Shown: piece by piece, positions 1-9,054 of the stretch
Layout: each line of letters opens with the position of its first letter
How positions within the stretch are numbered: position 1 is the first letter of the stretch
NCBI GenBank assembly: GCA_051418055.1
Contig: JBPRGH010000113.1
Coordinates: 35,450 to 99,449 of the forward strand
From: JBPRGH01 sp051418055
Lineage (GTDB): Bacteria; Bacteroidota; Bacteroidia; Cytophagales; Cyclobacteriaceae
Length of the DNA stretch: 64,000 bases
Reading direction: 5' to 3'
Notes under the pieces: generated by a model
Database searches by the model: none
What the model saw: the letters and a program-made list of their open reading frames with translations, nothing else
Told to the model about the DNA's origin: nothing
Translations under genes and position numbers: made by a program

Positions 1-2342
1 GGTATTGCTGCTGAAATTAATTGACCTGAAGTAACAGGTAGTTTAGAAACAAATTCAGGAAGCTCAATTAATGTGGACCTGTTGCCTGATATATTTGCCA
101 GTAAATTCCATGAAAGATCTCCGGTATTAACAAGCTGTGCATCCGCGACAATTTCTATTCCCTTGTTTTGAATAGAACCGCTGTTAAATACTAACTGTAT
201 CCATCCTGAAGAAGGTGATATACGCGATTGAATAATAGCATCTTCCGTGATCATATTATAATATGACATATCAAGCCTGAATCTGCCGTTAAGGAATCGC
301 AGGTCTGCACCTACTTCCCATGTAGTTGTTATTTCGGGAGCAATATTTGGGTTTCCAGCATAATAATCATATTTAAAACCTCCGTTTATTGCATTATAAT
401 TTTCCAAAACTGCTGTGGTCCGGTGCGCAGGAGCATCCTTGCCGATTTGTGCCCAGCTACCCCTAATTTTACCGTAACTCAAAAAACTTTGATTTTTTAA
501 GAACTCTGAGAAGATAATACCTCCACTGACCGAAGGATAGAAAAAAGAATTATTATCTTTCGCCAACGTAGAAGACCAATCATTACGGGCTGTTACTCCC
601 AAATAAAAAACCCCGTCATAATCCAGTTTGATATCACCAAAAACTCCTGCAATCCGTCTTCGGCTAACGTTCTGATTTACCTCAATCGTTTGCAGGTTAT
701 TAATATTATCAAGAAGTGTATTTCTGTATCCACTACCAGAGATATAAGTATTCCTGCCGTTATCCAACTGGATATTCTGACCTACCATTGCATTAACAGA
801 AATTTTCTCCGTTATCCTTTTATCATATCCCAGTAAAGCAGTTGATGTTATTAAATTTGATGAACGTTCAATTTCCGTGATCCTGCCACTAAATGCCTCC
901 GCACTTCCGGCACTTCCGGGCCTTGCAATTGACTTGTAATGTTGGTTTGTAAAATCACCCCCTAAACGATATGTAAATGTTAGAGGCTCTATAATATTCC
1001 AGGAGAAGCTGGTTAATGAGATTATTCTGTTTACGTCATCTGTGATTGGATTATTTTCTGCACGCCAATATGGATTTTCAGGATTATTCCATAACCTGTC
1101 GGGCTCCCTATCTATAAGCCATCTTTTAGAACCATCCGGGTTGAGATATTGAGACATATCATCATTAATTGGCCATCTGTAGATATTATACATAGTTCCA
1201 AACCCTGTGCGTACATTATTAGAATTCACAAGATTTAAGGAAGTATTTACCTCTACTTTATCACTAATTTTATTAGTACCTTTCAATAGCAGGCCATACC
1301 TTCTTAGGTTTTCACCCGGAAATATCCCGTCATGATTTAAATAATTTGCTGACATATAGCCGCTTAATTTATCTGTAGCTGAAGAAAGGGAAAGATCATA
1401 TTTCTGTCTTAGTCCCGCTTCAAGAAAATTATCGACATTATCGTAGACTTCTTCGTTGGTGGTAACCAAAGGTCCCCAGCTGTTGGTTGTCTCAGGGTCG
1501 AATACGCCAGAATTACCCTGTTTATAGATCATTTGCCGTGGTGATGTACGAAAAGCCTGATCAACAGAAACTGAAGAAGAAAAATTAACCGATGTTACAC
1601 CTGCTCTGCCTCTTTTAGTTGTTATTACTATAGCTCCATTTCCAGCTTCTAATCCATATAAGGCTGCTGCTGCCCCTCCTTTTAATACAGTAATAGATTC
1701 AATATCATTAGGATTAATATCCATTGCGCGATTAGCGCCTCCAAAAGAAGCAGAATTACTTATAGGAATCCCATCAACAACAAATAATGGTTGGTTACTT
1801 GTCGTTTCATTAACAGAATTTGCTCCTCTTATCAATATATGACTACTTGCCCCTGGAGAACCACTGGAATTTGTGATTTGTACTCCTGCTACTTTTCCCT
1901 GAAGGGCATTTACTAAATTATCCTGATTACTTTCTACTAACTCTGCACTTTTTACCTCCTGAACAGAATAATTAATTGCTTTTTTTTCAGTGGCAACACC
2001 AAAAGCTGTAACTACAACTTCAGTTAATTGTGTGGCATCAACATCTAATTTAACATCTATGACATTTCGATTATTAATTGGTACTTCTTTAGTTGTAAAT
2101 CCGATGTAGCTAAATATGAGCCGGATATTTTGCAGGTCCTCATTAGCAATTTCAAGTCGGTAGTTACCATTTACATCTGTTATTGTGCCCCTGGTGGTTC
2201 CTTTGAGCATAACACTGGCACCAACTAGCGGCTCATCATTTTCGCTACTCAAGATAGAGCCTGAAACAATATGCTGAGCTGTCAAAGTATTGCCGAAAGC
2301 TGCTGTAATACATAAAAAAACAATAAGCGAGAGTCTTAACAT
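1..2342 (-). CDS. SusC/RagA-family TonB-linked outer membrane receptor, N-terminal part
   Basis: Reading the minus strand from ATG at 2342 gives an open frame of about 780 codons that leaves the window at base 1, so the C-terminal barrel strands are missing (family members are about 1000 residues). It starts with a signal peptide (MLRLSLIVFLCITAAFGNT). A carboxypeptidase-regulatory-like domain follows (GASVMLKGTTRGTITDVNG), then a TonB-box-like stretch (EVVVTAFG) and the plug domain with the SusC hallmarks LQGKVAGVQI, LFVVDGIPI and DIESITVLKGGAAAALYG. These proteins import oligosaccharides or peptides across the outer membrane together with a SusD lipoprotein, which would lie outside the window. 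It is divergent from the DeoR-type regulator at 2536, so a link to the amino-sugar operon is possible but only inferred. Confidence 0.93.
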   Translation of the reverse strand, partial: MLRLSLIVFLCITAAFGNTLTAQHIVSGSILSSENDEPLVGASVMLKGTTRGTITDVNGNYRLEIANEDLQNIRLIFSYIGFTTKEVPINNRNVIDVKLDVDATQLTEVVVTAFGVATEKKAINYSVQEVKSAELVESNQDNLVNALQGKVAGVQITNSSGSPGASSHILIRGANSVNETTSNQPLFVVDGIPISNSASFGGANRAMDINPNDIESITVLKGGAAAALYGLEAGNGAIVITTKRGRAGVTSVNFSSSVSVDQAFRTSPRQMIYKQGNSGVFDPETTNSWGPLVTTNEEVYDNVDNFLEAGLRQKYDLSLSSATDKLSGYMSANYLNHDGIFPGENLRRYGLLLKGTNKISDKVEVNTSLNLVNSNNVRTGFGTMYNIYRWPINDDMSQYLNPDGSKRWLIDREPDRLWNNPENPYWRAENNPITDDVNRIISLTSFSWNIIEPLTFTYRLGGDFTNQHYKSIARPGSAGSAEAFSGRITEIERSSNLITSTALLGYDKRITEKISVNAMVGQNIQLDNGRNTYISGSGYRNTLLDNINNLQTIEVNQNVSRRRIAGVFGDIKLDYDGVFYLGVTARNDWSSTLAKDNNSFFYPSVSGGIIFSEFLKNQSFLSYGKIRGSWAQIGKDAPAHRTTAVLENYNAINGGFKYDYYAGNPNIAPEITTTWEVGADLRFLNGRFRLDMSYYNMITEDAIIQSRISPSSGWIQLVFNSGSIQNKGIEIVADAQLVNTGDLSWNLLANISGNRSTLIELPEFVSKLPVTSGQLISAAI

Positions 2343-2535
2343 GGATCTTAAGATGTTTTTTTTATGAATATAGAAGAAGATTTAAAATAAACCAAATGAA
2401 ATACTGCAATTTCCAGCAATAACTAGAATTTTTTATTGAATTTCAAGTAATATCAATTATATTCAATTACATTTATATCCTCTATGCCTTTGTTTTATCT
2501 TGATTATAGCTATATATCATTACTTATAGGTATCT

Positions 2536-3333
2536 ATGAATGAATATTCTAAATTTGCACCTGTCAGATCAGATTCTGTTTCAATGCTACGTAAGGAAAG
2601 ACATGATTATATTATTCAAAAAGTAAGATTGAATAATAAAGTAATATCCTCTGAGCTCAGTAAGGAGCTTAATGTTTCAGAGGATACCATTAGAAGGGAT
2701 TTACGCGAACTGTCACATCAGGGAGCTATCCTGAAGGTACATGGAGGGGCAGTAACTACCAGTCAGCATGTTTTTCACTATCAAAAAGAAGAAATTGTTG
2801 ATTATGAATTAAAACATATAATAGCCCTTAAAGCGGTACCCCTAATAAAAAATAATTCAGTAATTGTAATGAGCGGTGGTACTACAAACCTTGAATTAGC
2901 CAGCATCCTTCCCCTCGATCTTAATGCAACTATTTATACGTATAGCCTTCCCATTGCCCTGCAGCTTACTGAACATCCTAACATTGAACTGATCTTTATA
3001 GGCGGAAAGATGCAGAAAAACGCACAGGTAACTATAGGAATGGATGTAATAAGCGTTATTAACAAAATCAGAGCTGATTATTGTTTTCTCGGAGTAAGTG
3101 GCCTGGATATTAATGCTGGTTTAACCGAAATTGATTGGGAGGTAGCACATGTAAAAAAAGCAATGATCTCTATTTCAGAGAAAAATATCCTTTTATCCAC
3201 AGCATCCAAATTAAAAACTGTACAACGATATCTGGTAGAAACCACTGATAACCTTGATACAATTATAACTGATCTGGATAAAACCGATGAAAGAATTCGA
3301 GCTTTTGAACGTAAAGGAATTGAAGTGCATTGA
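2536..3333 (+). CDS. DeoR/GlpR-family transcriptional regulator
   Basis: The 265-residue protein has a DeoR-type winged helix-turn-helix at about residues 36-72 (ELSKELNVSEDTIRRDLREL, then the wing LKVHGGAV). A C-terminal sugar-phosphate sensor domain of the GlpR/AgaR kind follows. The family phosphate loop DxGTT reads SGGTTNLELA at 113-122, so its first Asp is replaced. A second Met at residue 17 (2584, MLRKERHDYI) matches where most family members begin, and neither start has a clear ribosome binding site. It lies 354 bases upstream of the NagB-fusion operon in the same orientation. DeoR proteins usually sense a phosphorylated sugar and repress neighbouring catabolic genes, so glucosamine-6-phosphate or a muropeptide-derived sugar phosphate is a reasonable but unproven ligand. 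Confidence 0.88.
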   Translation: MNEYSKFAPVRSDSVSMLRKERHDYIIQKVRLNNKVISSELSKELNVSEDTIRRDLRELSHQGAILKVHGGAVTTSQHVFHYQKEEIVDYELKHIIALKAVPLIKNNSVIVMSGGTTNLELASILPLDLNATIYTYSLPIALQLTEHPNIELIFIGGKMQKNAQVTIGMDVISVINKIRADYCFLGVSGLDINAGLTEIDWEVAHVKKAMISISEKNILLSTASKLKTVQRYLVETTDNLDTIITDLDKTDERIRAFERKGIEVH

Positions 3334-3640
3334 TTAACAACCCCCTGACATTAAATACTTTAAAAGTTTAATTATAAATTTTTTAAAGTTTTATACTCTT
3401 CATTTTTCACAGCTCAAATTCTCTTCCGGCATCACCTCATTCCTCTAGACTCTCCGCCAAAATACACTTTTAGGCCTATAAAAATTTATAAATACAATGG
3501 AGAATTAGTGCATTGTGAAGGAAATAACTGCATCTCTATCGCTAAATCGGCATTAATCAGCATATATTATAGCCATTTCATTAAATTTCATGCATAAAAC
3601 TGCAAATTCTCTTGCAATAGTCTGAATAAAATGATTAATT

Positions 3641-3658
3641 TGATAAACCATTTTATCA
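3641..3658. promoter_or_regulatory. Candidate operator: 7-4-7 inverted repeat upstream of the NagB fusion
   Basis: TGATAAA-CCAT-TTTATCA is a perfect 7-base inverted repeat ending 29 bases before the ATG at 3688. It lies in an otherwise featureless AT-rich spacer (3334-3687), in which I see no gene, terminator or other repeat. Position just before the first operon gene and next to a DeoR-family regulator makes it a plausible operator. This is inference from position and symmetry only. Confidence 0.4.
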
Positions 3659-3687
3659 TTCTCGTTCACACCACTATCTGAAGAAAT

Positions 3688-5625
3688 ATGATTGACCTTG
3701 GAACTTCTGAAAAACTTTTCGCCCCGGAATCAAAAAACTATGAAAAGATCGATACATCCGTTTATGATGATTCCGAAACAGCTTCTTTTTATGTTGCAAA
3801 AGAAATTGCTTCATTAATAAAAGAAAAGGCATCAAAGGGAGAGTATGCTGTTTTAGGACTAGCTACCGGCTCCAGTCCTACAAAAGTATATGATTATTTA
3901 ATCCGGTTTCATCAGGATGAAGGATTAAGCTTTAAAAATGTTATCACTTTTAACCTGGATGAATATTATCCTATAGATCCAAATTCTTTACAAAGCTATG
4001 TTCGATTTATGAACGAACATCTTTTTAATCATATTGATATAAATCCAAAAAATGTACACATCCCGGATGGAACGTTACCTCCGGAAAAAATTAAAAGTTT
4101 CTGTAATGATTACGAAGCTCGTATTATAAGCTTTGGAGGCCTTGATATTCAATTATTGGGAATAGGACGGACAGGACATGTGGGTTTTAATGAGCCCGGC
4201 TCTTCAATTAAAAGCAGGACCAGATTAATAAGACTGGATAAAATCACCAGGCTTGATGCAGCAAGTGATTTCTTTGGTGAAGAAAATGTACCATCACGAG
4301 CTATTACAATGGGAGTTGGTACCATTCTTTCTGCTAAAAAAATATTCCTTCTTGCGTGGGGGGAAGGAAAAGCCGATGTGATCAAAGAGGCCGTGGAAGG
4401 TGAGATAAAAGAATCTATTCCTGCTTCATTCCTTCAGACACATGATAATTGTGAATTTGTTATCGATTCTGCTGCCGGAAGTAAACTTACCCGTATAAGA
4501 ACTCCCTGGCTTATTGAAGAGTGCGAATGGGATGATCGGCTTATTAAAAAGGCTGTAATATGGTTGTCAGAAAAAGTAAATAAAGTGATCCTGAAGCTCA
4601 CGAATGAGGATTATAATGAGTATGGAATGGGAAACCTTGTTGCGGAATATGATTCTGCAGAGAAAATAAACCTTAAAGTATTTAATGAGCTACAACATAC
4701 AATAACAGGCTGGCCTGGTGGTAAACCGGGGGTTGATGACAGCACAAGACCGGAAAGATCAAAACCCTTTCCTAAAAAGTCACTCATATTCAGTCCACAT
4801 CCGGACGATGATGTAATATCAATGGGGGGCACATTAATCCGACTTGTAGATCAGGGGCATGATGTACATATCGCCTATCAAACATCAGGGAATATCGCTG
4901 TATTTGATGATGAAGTGATCAGGTTTCTAGATTTTACAAAAGAAGCCATAAAAAATAAAGAAGCCAGCAAGGAAATTTCCGATCTTCTAAAACGAATAGG
5001 GGGTCAGCTGAGACATAAAAAATCCGGTGATGTAGATTCTAAAGAGGTCCAGGAATTTAAAGGATTGATCAGAAAAGGGGAAGCAATGTCAGCCTGCAGG
5101 TATTGTAATATAAAAGAGGAGAATGTTTACTTTCTTAATCTCCCTTTTTATGAAACCGGGAAAGTAAAAAAGAAGCCCCTGGGAGAAGATGACGTTAAAA
5201 TCATTTATGACCTTTTAAATAAATTACAACCAGACCAGATATTTGCAGCAGGAGACCTTTCTGATCCTCACGGTACCCACCGTGTCTGCCTACAGGCAAT
5301 TTTTAAAGCCATAGAGCAGCTAAAGTCGGAAGGTGCAGAATGGCTTAAAAATACATACGTATGGCTGTATCGAGGAGCGTGGCAGGAATGGGATATTTCC
5401 GACATTGAAATGGCTGTACCTATAGGCCCAAAAGATCTGGCCCGTAAAAAAATAGCCATCTTCAAACATCAATCACAAAAGGATAAGGCTATGTTTCCTG
5501 GGAGTGATGCCCGAGAGTTCTGGCAACGGGCAGAGGATAGAAATCATGAAACAGCACAAAAATATGATCATCTCGGATTACCGGAATATGAAGCTGTTGA
5601 AGCATTTGTAAGGTGGAAATTTTAA
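3688..5625 (+). CDS. nagB: Glucosamine-6-phosphate deaminase fused to PIG-L/LmbE-type deacetylase
   Basis: The N-terminal half is a NagB sugar isomerase domain: GLATGSSPTKVYDYL, FNLDEYYP (catalytic Asp at residue 91) and LLGIGRTGHVGFNEP (His164, Glu169). It would convert glucosamine-6-phosphate to fructose-6-phosphate and ammonia. The C-terminal half is a zinc-dependent PIG-L N-acyl-GlcN deacetylase domain with FSPHPDDDV (His371, Asp373, Asp374) and DPHGTH (His528, His531). At about 645 residues this is the two-domain arrangement known in Bacteroidota. At the position of E. coli NagB Asp141, in the ring-opening His-Asp-Glu triad, this protein has Thr162. No signal peptide is visible, so it is cytoplasmic. 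Deacetylating an N-acetylated amino sugar and deaminating it in one polypeptide suits amino-sugar recycling. Confidence 0.92.
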   Translation: MIDLGTSEKLFAPESKNYEKIDTSVYDDSETASFYVAKEIASLIKEKASKGEYAVLGLATGSSPTKVYDYLIRFHQDEGLSFKNVITFNLDEYYPIDPNSLQSYVRFMNEHLFNHIDINPKNVHIPDGTLPPEKIKSFCNDYEARIISFGGLDIQLLGIGRTGHVGFNEPGSSIKSRTRLIRLDKITRLDAASDFFGEENVPSRAITMGVGTILSAKKIFLLAWGEGKADVIKEAVEGEIKESIPASFLQTHDNCEFVIDSAAGSKLTRIRTPWLIEECEWDDRLIKKAVIWLSEKVNKVILKLTNEDYNEYGMGNLVAEYDSAEKINLKVFNELQHTITGWPGGKPGVDDSTRPERSKPFPKKSLIFSPHPDDDVISMGGTLIRLVDQGHDVHIAYQTSGNIAVFDDEVIRFLDFTKEAIKNKEASKEISDLLKRIGGQLRHKKSGDVDSKEVQEFKGLIRKGEAMSACRYCNIKEENVYFLNLPFYETGKVKKKPLGEDDVKIIYDLLNKLQPDQIFAAGDLSDPHGTHRVCLQAIFKAIEQLKSEGAEWLKNTYVWLYRGAWQEWDISDIEMAVPIGPKDLARKKIAIFKHQSQKDKAMFPGSDAREFWQRAEDRNHETAQKYDHLGLPEYEAVEAFVRWKF

Positions 5626-5701
5626 CCACTTCTATTCCTATTAACTAACTACTTCTGCCGGCTTTTAATAAGCTGACAGTTTTTTTAACTTATAAAAAAT
5701 A

Positions 5702-7258
5702 ATGAATTTAAAGCATCTCTTAATTAGCTGTTTCTGTTTCCTTTTAATATACTCTGTTTCTGCTCAGGATCATCCTCCAAAAAAGGAATTCCGGGGCATC
5801 TGGATCGCTACTGTCGCAAACATCGACTGGCCAAAAAGCCGGGGCCTTAGTGAGGAAAAACAAAAAGAACAATTTAATGAAATACTCGATTTTTATCAGA
5901 ACCTGAATTTTAATGTGGCGGTAGTACAGATCCGTGCAGCTGGCGACGCCTTTTACCCCACGGAAAAGGCACCCTGGTCACGGTTTCTTATGGGTACTGA
6001 AAATTATGCACCGGATACATTATACGATCCTTTAGAATGGATGATCGAGGAAACTCATAAGCGCGGAATGGAATTCCATGCCTGGCTAAATCCTTATCGT
6101 GCTACCACAGATCTGGACACAGCAATTCTGGATGAGCAGCATGCATTTTATCAACATCCCGAATGGATGGTAAAATACGGCACAAAGTATTACTTCAATC
6201 CAGGTCTTCCTGAAGTCAAAGAGCATGTGGTTGATGTAATTTCCGAGGTAGTGAGAAATTATGATATTGATGCCATCCATTTCGACGATTATTTTTATCC
6301 ATATAAAATAACAAATCAAATCTTTGATGATAGCCTTCAGTATCAACAATATGCTGCAGAAGGACAGTCAATTGATGACTGGAGAAGATCTAACGTTAGT
6401 GCATTAATACAAGAATGCTCTGAAATGATCAAAAGAGAAAAGCCCTGGGTGCAATTTGGGATTAGTCCTTTTGGGGTATGGCGAAATGCTGCTATGGATA
6501 GCACAGGTTCCAGCACAAGGGCCGGACAGACGACTTATGATGATCTTTATGCCGACGTACTTAAATGGATGAGGGAGAGATGGATTGATTATAATGTGCC
6601 GCAGCTTTACTGGAGCATGGACTATCCCGCCGCCTCACATAGAATACTGGTTGACTGGTGGTCAAAACAAGCTGGAAACAGCAATATTTATATTGGCCAT
6701 GGCTTATATAAAGTAAAGGCTAATCCTGATAAAGCCTGGAACAAAATAAAAGAAATACCCAGACAAATAGAGCTTACAAGGGCAAAGCAAGAAATTGATG
6801 GCAGTGTATTTTTTAGTGCTAAATCAATAATGGGCCGGCATCGCAGATTGTCAAGACAGATATTAAGGAAATATTACAAATACCCTGCCTTGCCTCCTGC
6901 TTCTCCTTTTATAAATAAAACTCCCGCAGAAGTAGATCATAATGTTGAAGTTGTGGAGCGTAATGATAAATATCAGATTAAACTACAGGCAGATCAATCT
7001 GATTCTCTCAGATATGTCATTACATACAGGTCAAAAAATAAGAATCCAATAAACCTGGAAAATCCTGAAATGATCCTGAGTAAGATTTATTTAAAGCAGG
7101 ATCAGCCTACTTATATATGCCTGCCAAAAAAGGGGCTAAAAAAAGGCAAACCTGTAGTTCTGACTTTTCTCGATAAATACGGAATTGAAAGCAGACCGTA
7201 CTATTACATGGTAAGCAAGGTGGGTGATAAAATTGTAATCCAACCTAATCTGATGTAG
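5702..7258 (+). CDS. DUF187/GHL10-family glycan hydrolase (YddW/DigH-like), exported
   Basis: The 518-residue protein has a signal peptide (LLISCFCFLLIYSVSAQ, cleavage near residue 21). The GHL10 TIM-barrel signature follows: FRGIWIATVANIDWP, VVQIRAAGDAFYPT, WLNPYRA and IHFDDYFYPY with acidic residues Asp195/Asp196. A C-terminal Ig-like domain occupies the last 120 residues. The E. coli relative YddW (DigH) cleaves glycan strands of peptidoglycan from which stem peptides have been removed. Here it sits 76 bases after the NagB fusion and one base before the GNAT gene, between amino-sugar enzymes and an AmpG-like permease, so a periplasmic role releasing peptidoglycan saccharides is the best reading. 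Another glycan substrate cannot be excluded. Confidence 0.85.
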   Translation: MNLKHLLISCFCFLLIYSVSAQDHPPKKEFRGIWIATVANIDWPKSRGLSEEKQKEQFNEILDFYQNLNFNVAVVQIRAAGDAFYPTEKAPWSRFLMGTENYAPDTLYDPLEWMIEETHKRGMEFHAWLNPYRATTDLDTAILDEQHAFYQHPEWMVKYGTKYYFNPGLPEVKEHVVDVISEVVRNYDIDAIHFDDYFYPYKITNQIFDDSLQYQQYAAEGQSIDDWRRSNVSALIQECSEMIKREKPWVQFGISPFGVWRNAAMDSTGSSTRAGQTTYDDLYADVLKWMRERWIDYNVPQLYWSMDYPAASHRILVDWWSKQAGNSNIYIGHGLYKVKANPDKAWNKIKEIPRQIELTRAKQEIDGSVFFSAKSIMGRHRRLSRQILRKYYKYPALPPASPFINKTPAEVDHNVEVVERNDKYQIKLQADQSDSLRYVITYRSKNKNPINLENPEMILSKIYLKQDQPTYICLPKKGLKKGKPVVLTFLDKYGIESRPYYYMVSKVGDKIVIQPNLM

Positions 7259-7259
7259 A

Positions 7260-7730
7260 ATGAAAGATATGCTGGTAAAGCTGCTGTCGTTACCTGATCC
7301 GGGACCTAAAGAAGAAAACCTTAATCGTGAGGGTATAATTTTCAGGAAACCTATTGCACCTGAAAAATCAATTGTAAGAGATTGGGTTTTAAAAAATTTT
7401 AGCACTTACTGGGCCAATGAAGTCGATGCTGCTTTTGGGAATTCACCGGTAACCTGCTTCATTGCTCAGAAAGGAAATGATCTCGTGGGAATTGCCTGCT
7501 ACGAAGCAACTTATAAGAATTTCTTTGGCCCAACAGGCACATTAGAAGCATATAGAAATAAAGGCATAGGAGAGGTCCTGCTTTTAAAAAGCCTTTCAGC
7601 AATGAAAGAGATGGGATATGCTTATGCTATTATAGGAGGGGTTGGGCCTGCATCATATTATTCGAAAATAGTAAATGCGGTAGAAATTACCGGGTCAGAA
7701 AATAGTATTTATAAACATCTTTTAAAATAG
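7260..7730 (+). CDS. GNAT-family N-acetyltransferase
   Basis: The 156-residue protein has a GNAT core. A beta-strand pair (FIAQKGNDLVGIACYEA) precedes the acetyl-CoA loop region GTLEAYRNKGIGEVLLLKSL, which matches the R/Q-x-x-G-x-G/A motif (RNKGIG). The end GPASYYSKIVNAVEI is the usual C-terminal GNAT strand region. It begins one base after the stop of the DUF187 gene and ends four bases before the permease gene, so it is surely co-transcribed. In an amino-sugar operon a possible job is re-acetylating glucosamine or a muropeptide sugar, as the clostridial GNAT GlmA does, but the acceptor cannot be read from sequence. Confidence 0.8.
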   Translation: MKDMLVKLLSLPDPGPKEENLNREGIIFRKPIAPEKSIVRDWVLKNFSTYWANEVDAAFGNSPVTCFIAQKGNDLVGIACYEATYKNFFGPTGTLEAYRNKGIGEVLLLKSLSAMKEMGYAYAIIGGVGPASYYSKIVNAVEITGSENSIYKHLLK

Positions 7731-7734
7731 AAGC

Positions 7735-9054
7735 ATGAGCCCATTGCCAGAGAAAAAAAATCCATGGACGTGGGTTTCATCTTTATATTTCACGGAAGGC
7801 TTACCGTATATTATTGTTATTGCCGTTTCAGTTATTATGTATAAACGGCTTGGTGTAAGCAATGCTGAGATAGGGCTTTATACAAGCTGGCTTTATCTCC
7901 CCTGGGTGATCAAACCTTTATGGAGCCCTCTGGTTGACCTCAAGAGTACTAAGAGAAAATGGTTTCTGGCCATGCAGGTAGTTATTGCCCTCTCCTTTCT
8001 GGGCGTAGCTGTCGTATTACCAACTAATAATTTTCTTGCTCTAACTCTTTTTTTCTTTTGGATTACAGCTTTTTCCTCAGCCACACATGATATAGCAGCC
8101 GATGGTTATTATATGTTAGCCCTTTCGGAAAAACAACAATCTTTCTTTTTAGGGATAAGAAGTACGTTTTACCGGCTTGCCATTGTAAGCGGTCAGGGGT
8201 TGCTCGTAATAGTGGCCGGACTGTTGGAAACTTCATACGGAGATAATCATTCTGCCTGGTCTGTCACAATGGTTACAGCTGCGAGTATCATGCTGGCCCT
8301 TAGTATCTATAACTTTTTCTTCACCCCGAATATAGAACAATCAGATAATTTTGTAAAAGCCGAAAAATTGACTTTTTTAGAAGTTTTTAGGTCGTTTTTT
8401 AGAAAAAAGAACATTGGAGTGGCGCTGGCATTTATCCTTCTTTATCGTTTAGGAGAAGCTCAATTAGTAAAAATGGCCTCGCCTTTTCTCTTGGATGAAA
8501 AAGCTACCGGAGGATTAGAGCTTTCGACTACTGCTGTCGGCACTATTTACGGTACCTTCGGAGTGATTGCTTTATCAATTGGCGGGATCTTAGGCGGAAT
8601 TTTTATCTCCAGGGATGGTTTAGGGAAATGGATGCTCCCAATGATCCTGGCACTTAATTTACCGAATATCTTATATGTCCTGTTAGCCTGGTTCCAGCCC
8701 TCCTCTATCATGTGGGTAATGAGTGTAGTTGTTATTGAGCAATTCGGATACGGCCTGGGGTTCGCAGCATATTTGATGTACCTGATATATGTTGCTGAAG
8801 GAATCTCAAAAACGGCTCATTATGCTATCGGTACCGGTTTTATGGCACTTGGAATGATGTTGCCAGGCATGGTCAGCGGAATAATCCAGGAGGCGTTAGG
8901 CTACTTCGGATTCTTTATCTGGGTGGTTATTTCTGCCATTCCATGTATTCTGCTAGTAAAATACCTGGAGTTCCCTTTTGATTATGGTAAAAAAAATAAA
9001 ACTCAATCTGATGCACCTGAAAAAAGAAGCCAAACAAAAAAACAATATGTTTGA
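7735..9054 (+). CDS. AmpG-like major facilitator permease
   Basis: This 439-residue polytopic membrane protein has about 12 hydrophobic segments. The loop 2-3 motif LPWVIKPLWSPLVDLKSTKRKW is very close to the AmpG/PAT-family signature (FKFLWSPLMDR). AmpG carries anhydromuropeptides or GlcNAc-anhMurNAc into the cytoplasm. The gene is four bases downstream of the GNAT gene and overlaps the following GH3 gene by eight bases, which indicates translational coupling. With a periplasmic DigH-like hydrolase upstream and a cytosolic NagZ-like enzyme downstream, import of peptidoglycan saccharides is the simplest role. Confidence 0.85.
   Translation: MSPLPEKKNPWTWVSSLYFTEGLPYIIVIAVSVIMYKRLGVSNAEIGLYTSWLYLPWVIKPLWSPLVDLKSTKRKWFLAMQVVIALSFLGVAVVLPTNNFLALTLFFFWITAFSSATHDIAADGYYMLALSEKQQSFFLGIRSTFYRLAIVSGQGLLVIVAGLLETSYGDNHSAWSVTMVTAASIMLALSIYNFFFTPNIEQSDNFVKAEKLTFLEVFRSFFRKKNIGVALAFILLYRLGEAQLVKMASPFLLDEKATGGLELSTTAVGTIYGTFGVIALSIGGILGGIFISRDGLGKWMLPMILALNLPNILYVLLAWFQPSSIMWVMSVVVIEQFGYGLGFAAYLMYLIYVAEGISKTAHYAIGTGFMALGMMLPGMVSGIIQEALGYFGFFIWVVISAIPCILLVKYLEFPFDYGKKNKTQSDAPEKRSQTKKQYV

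Noticed and set aside
8978..9046. Longer start for the GH3 enzyme
   Set aside because: The added 23 residues are very basic, overlap the permease gene and do not match GH3 N-termini; the 8-base ATGTTTGA overlap start is more typical.
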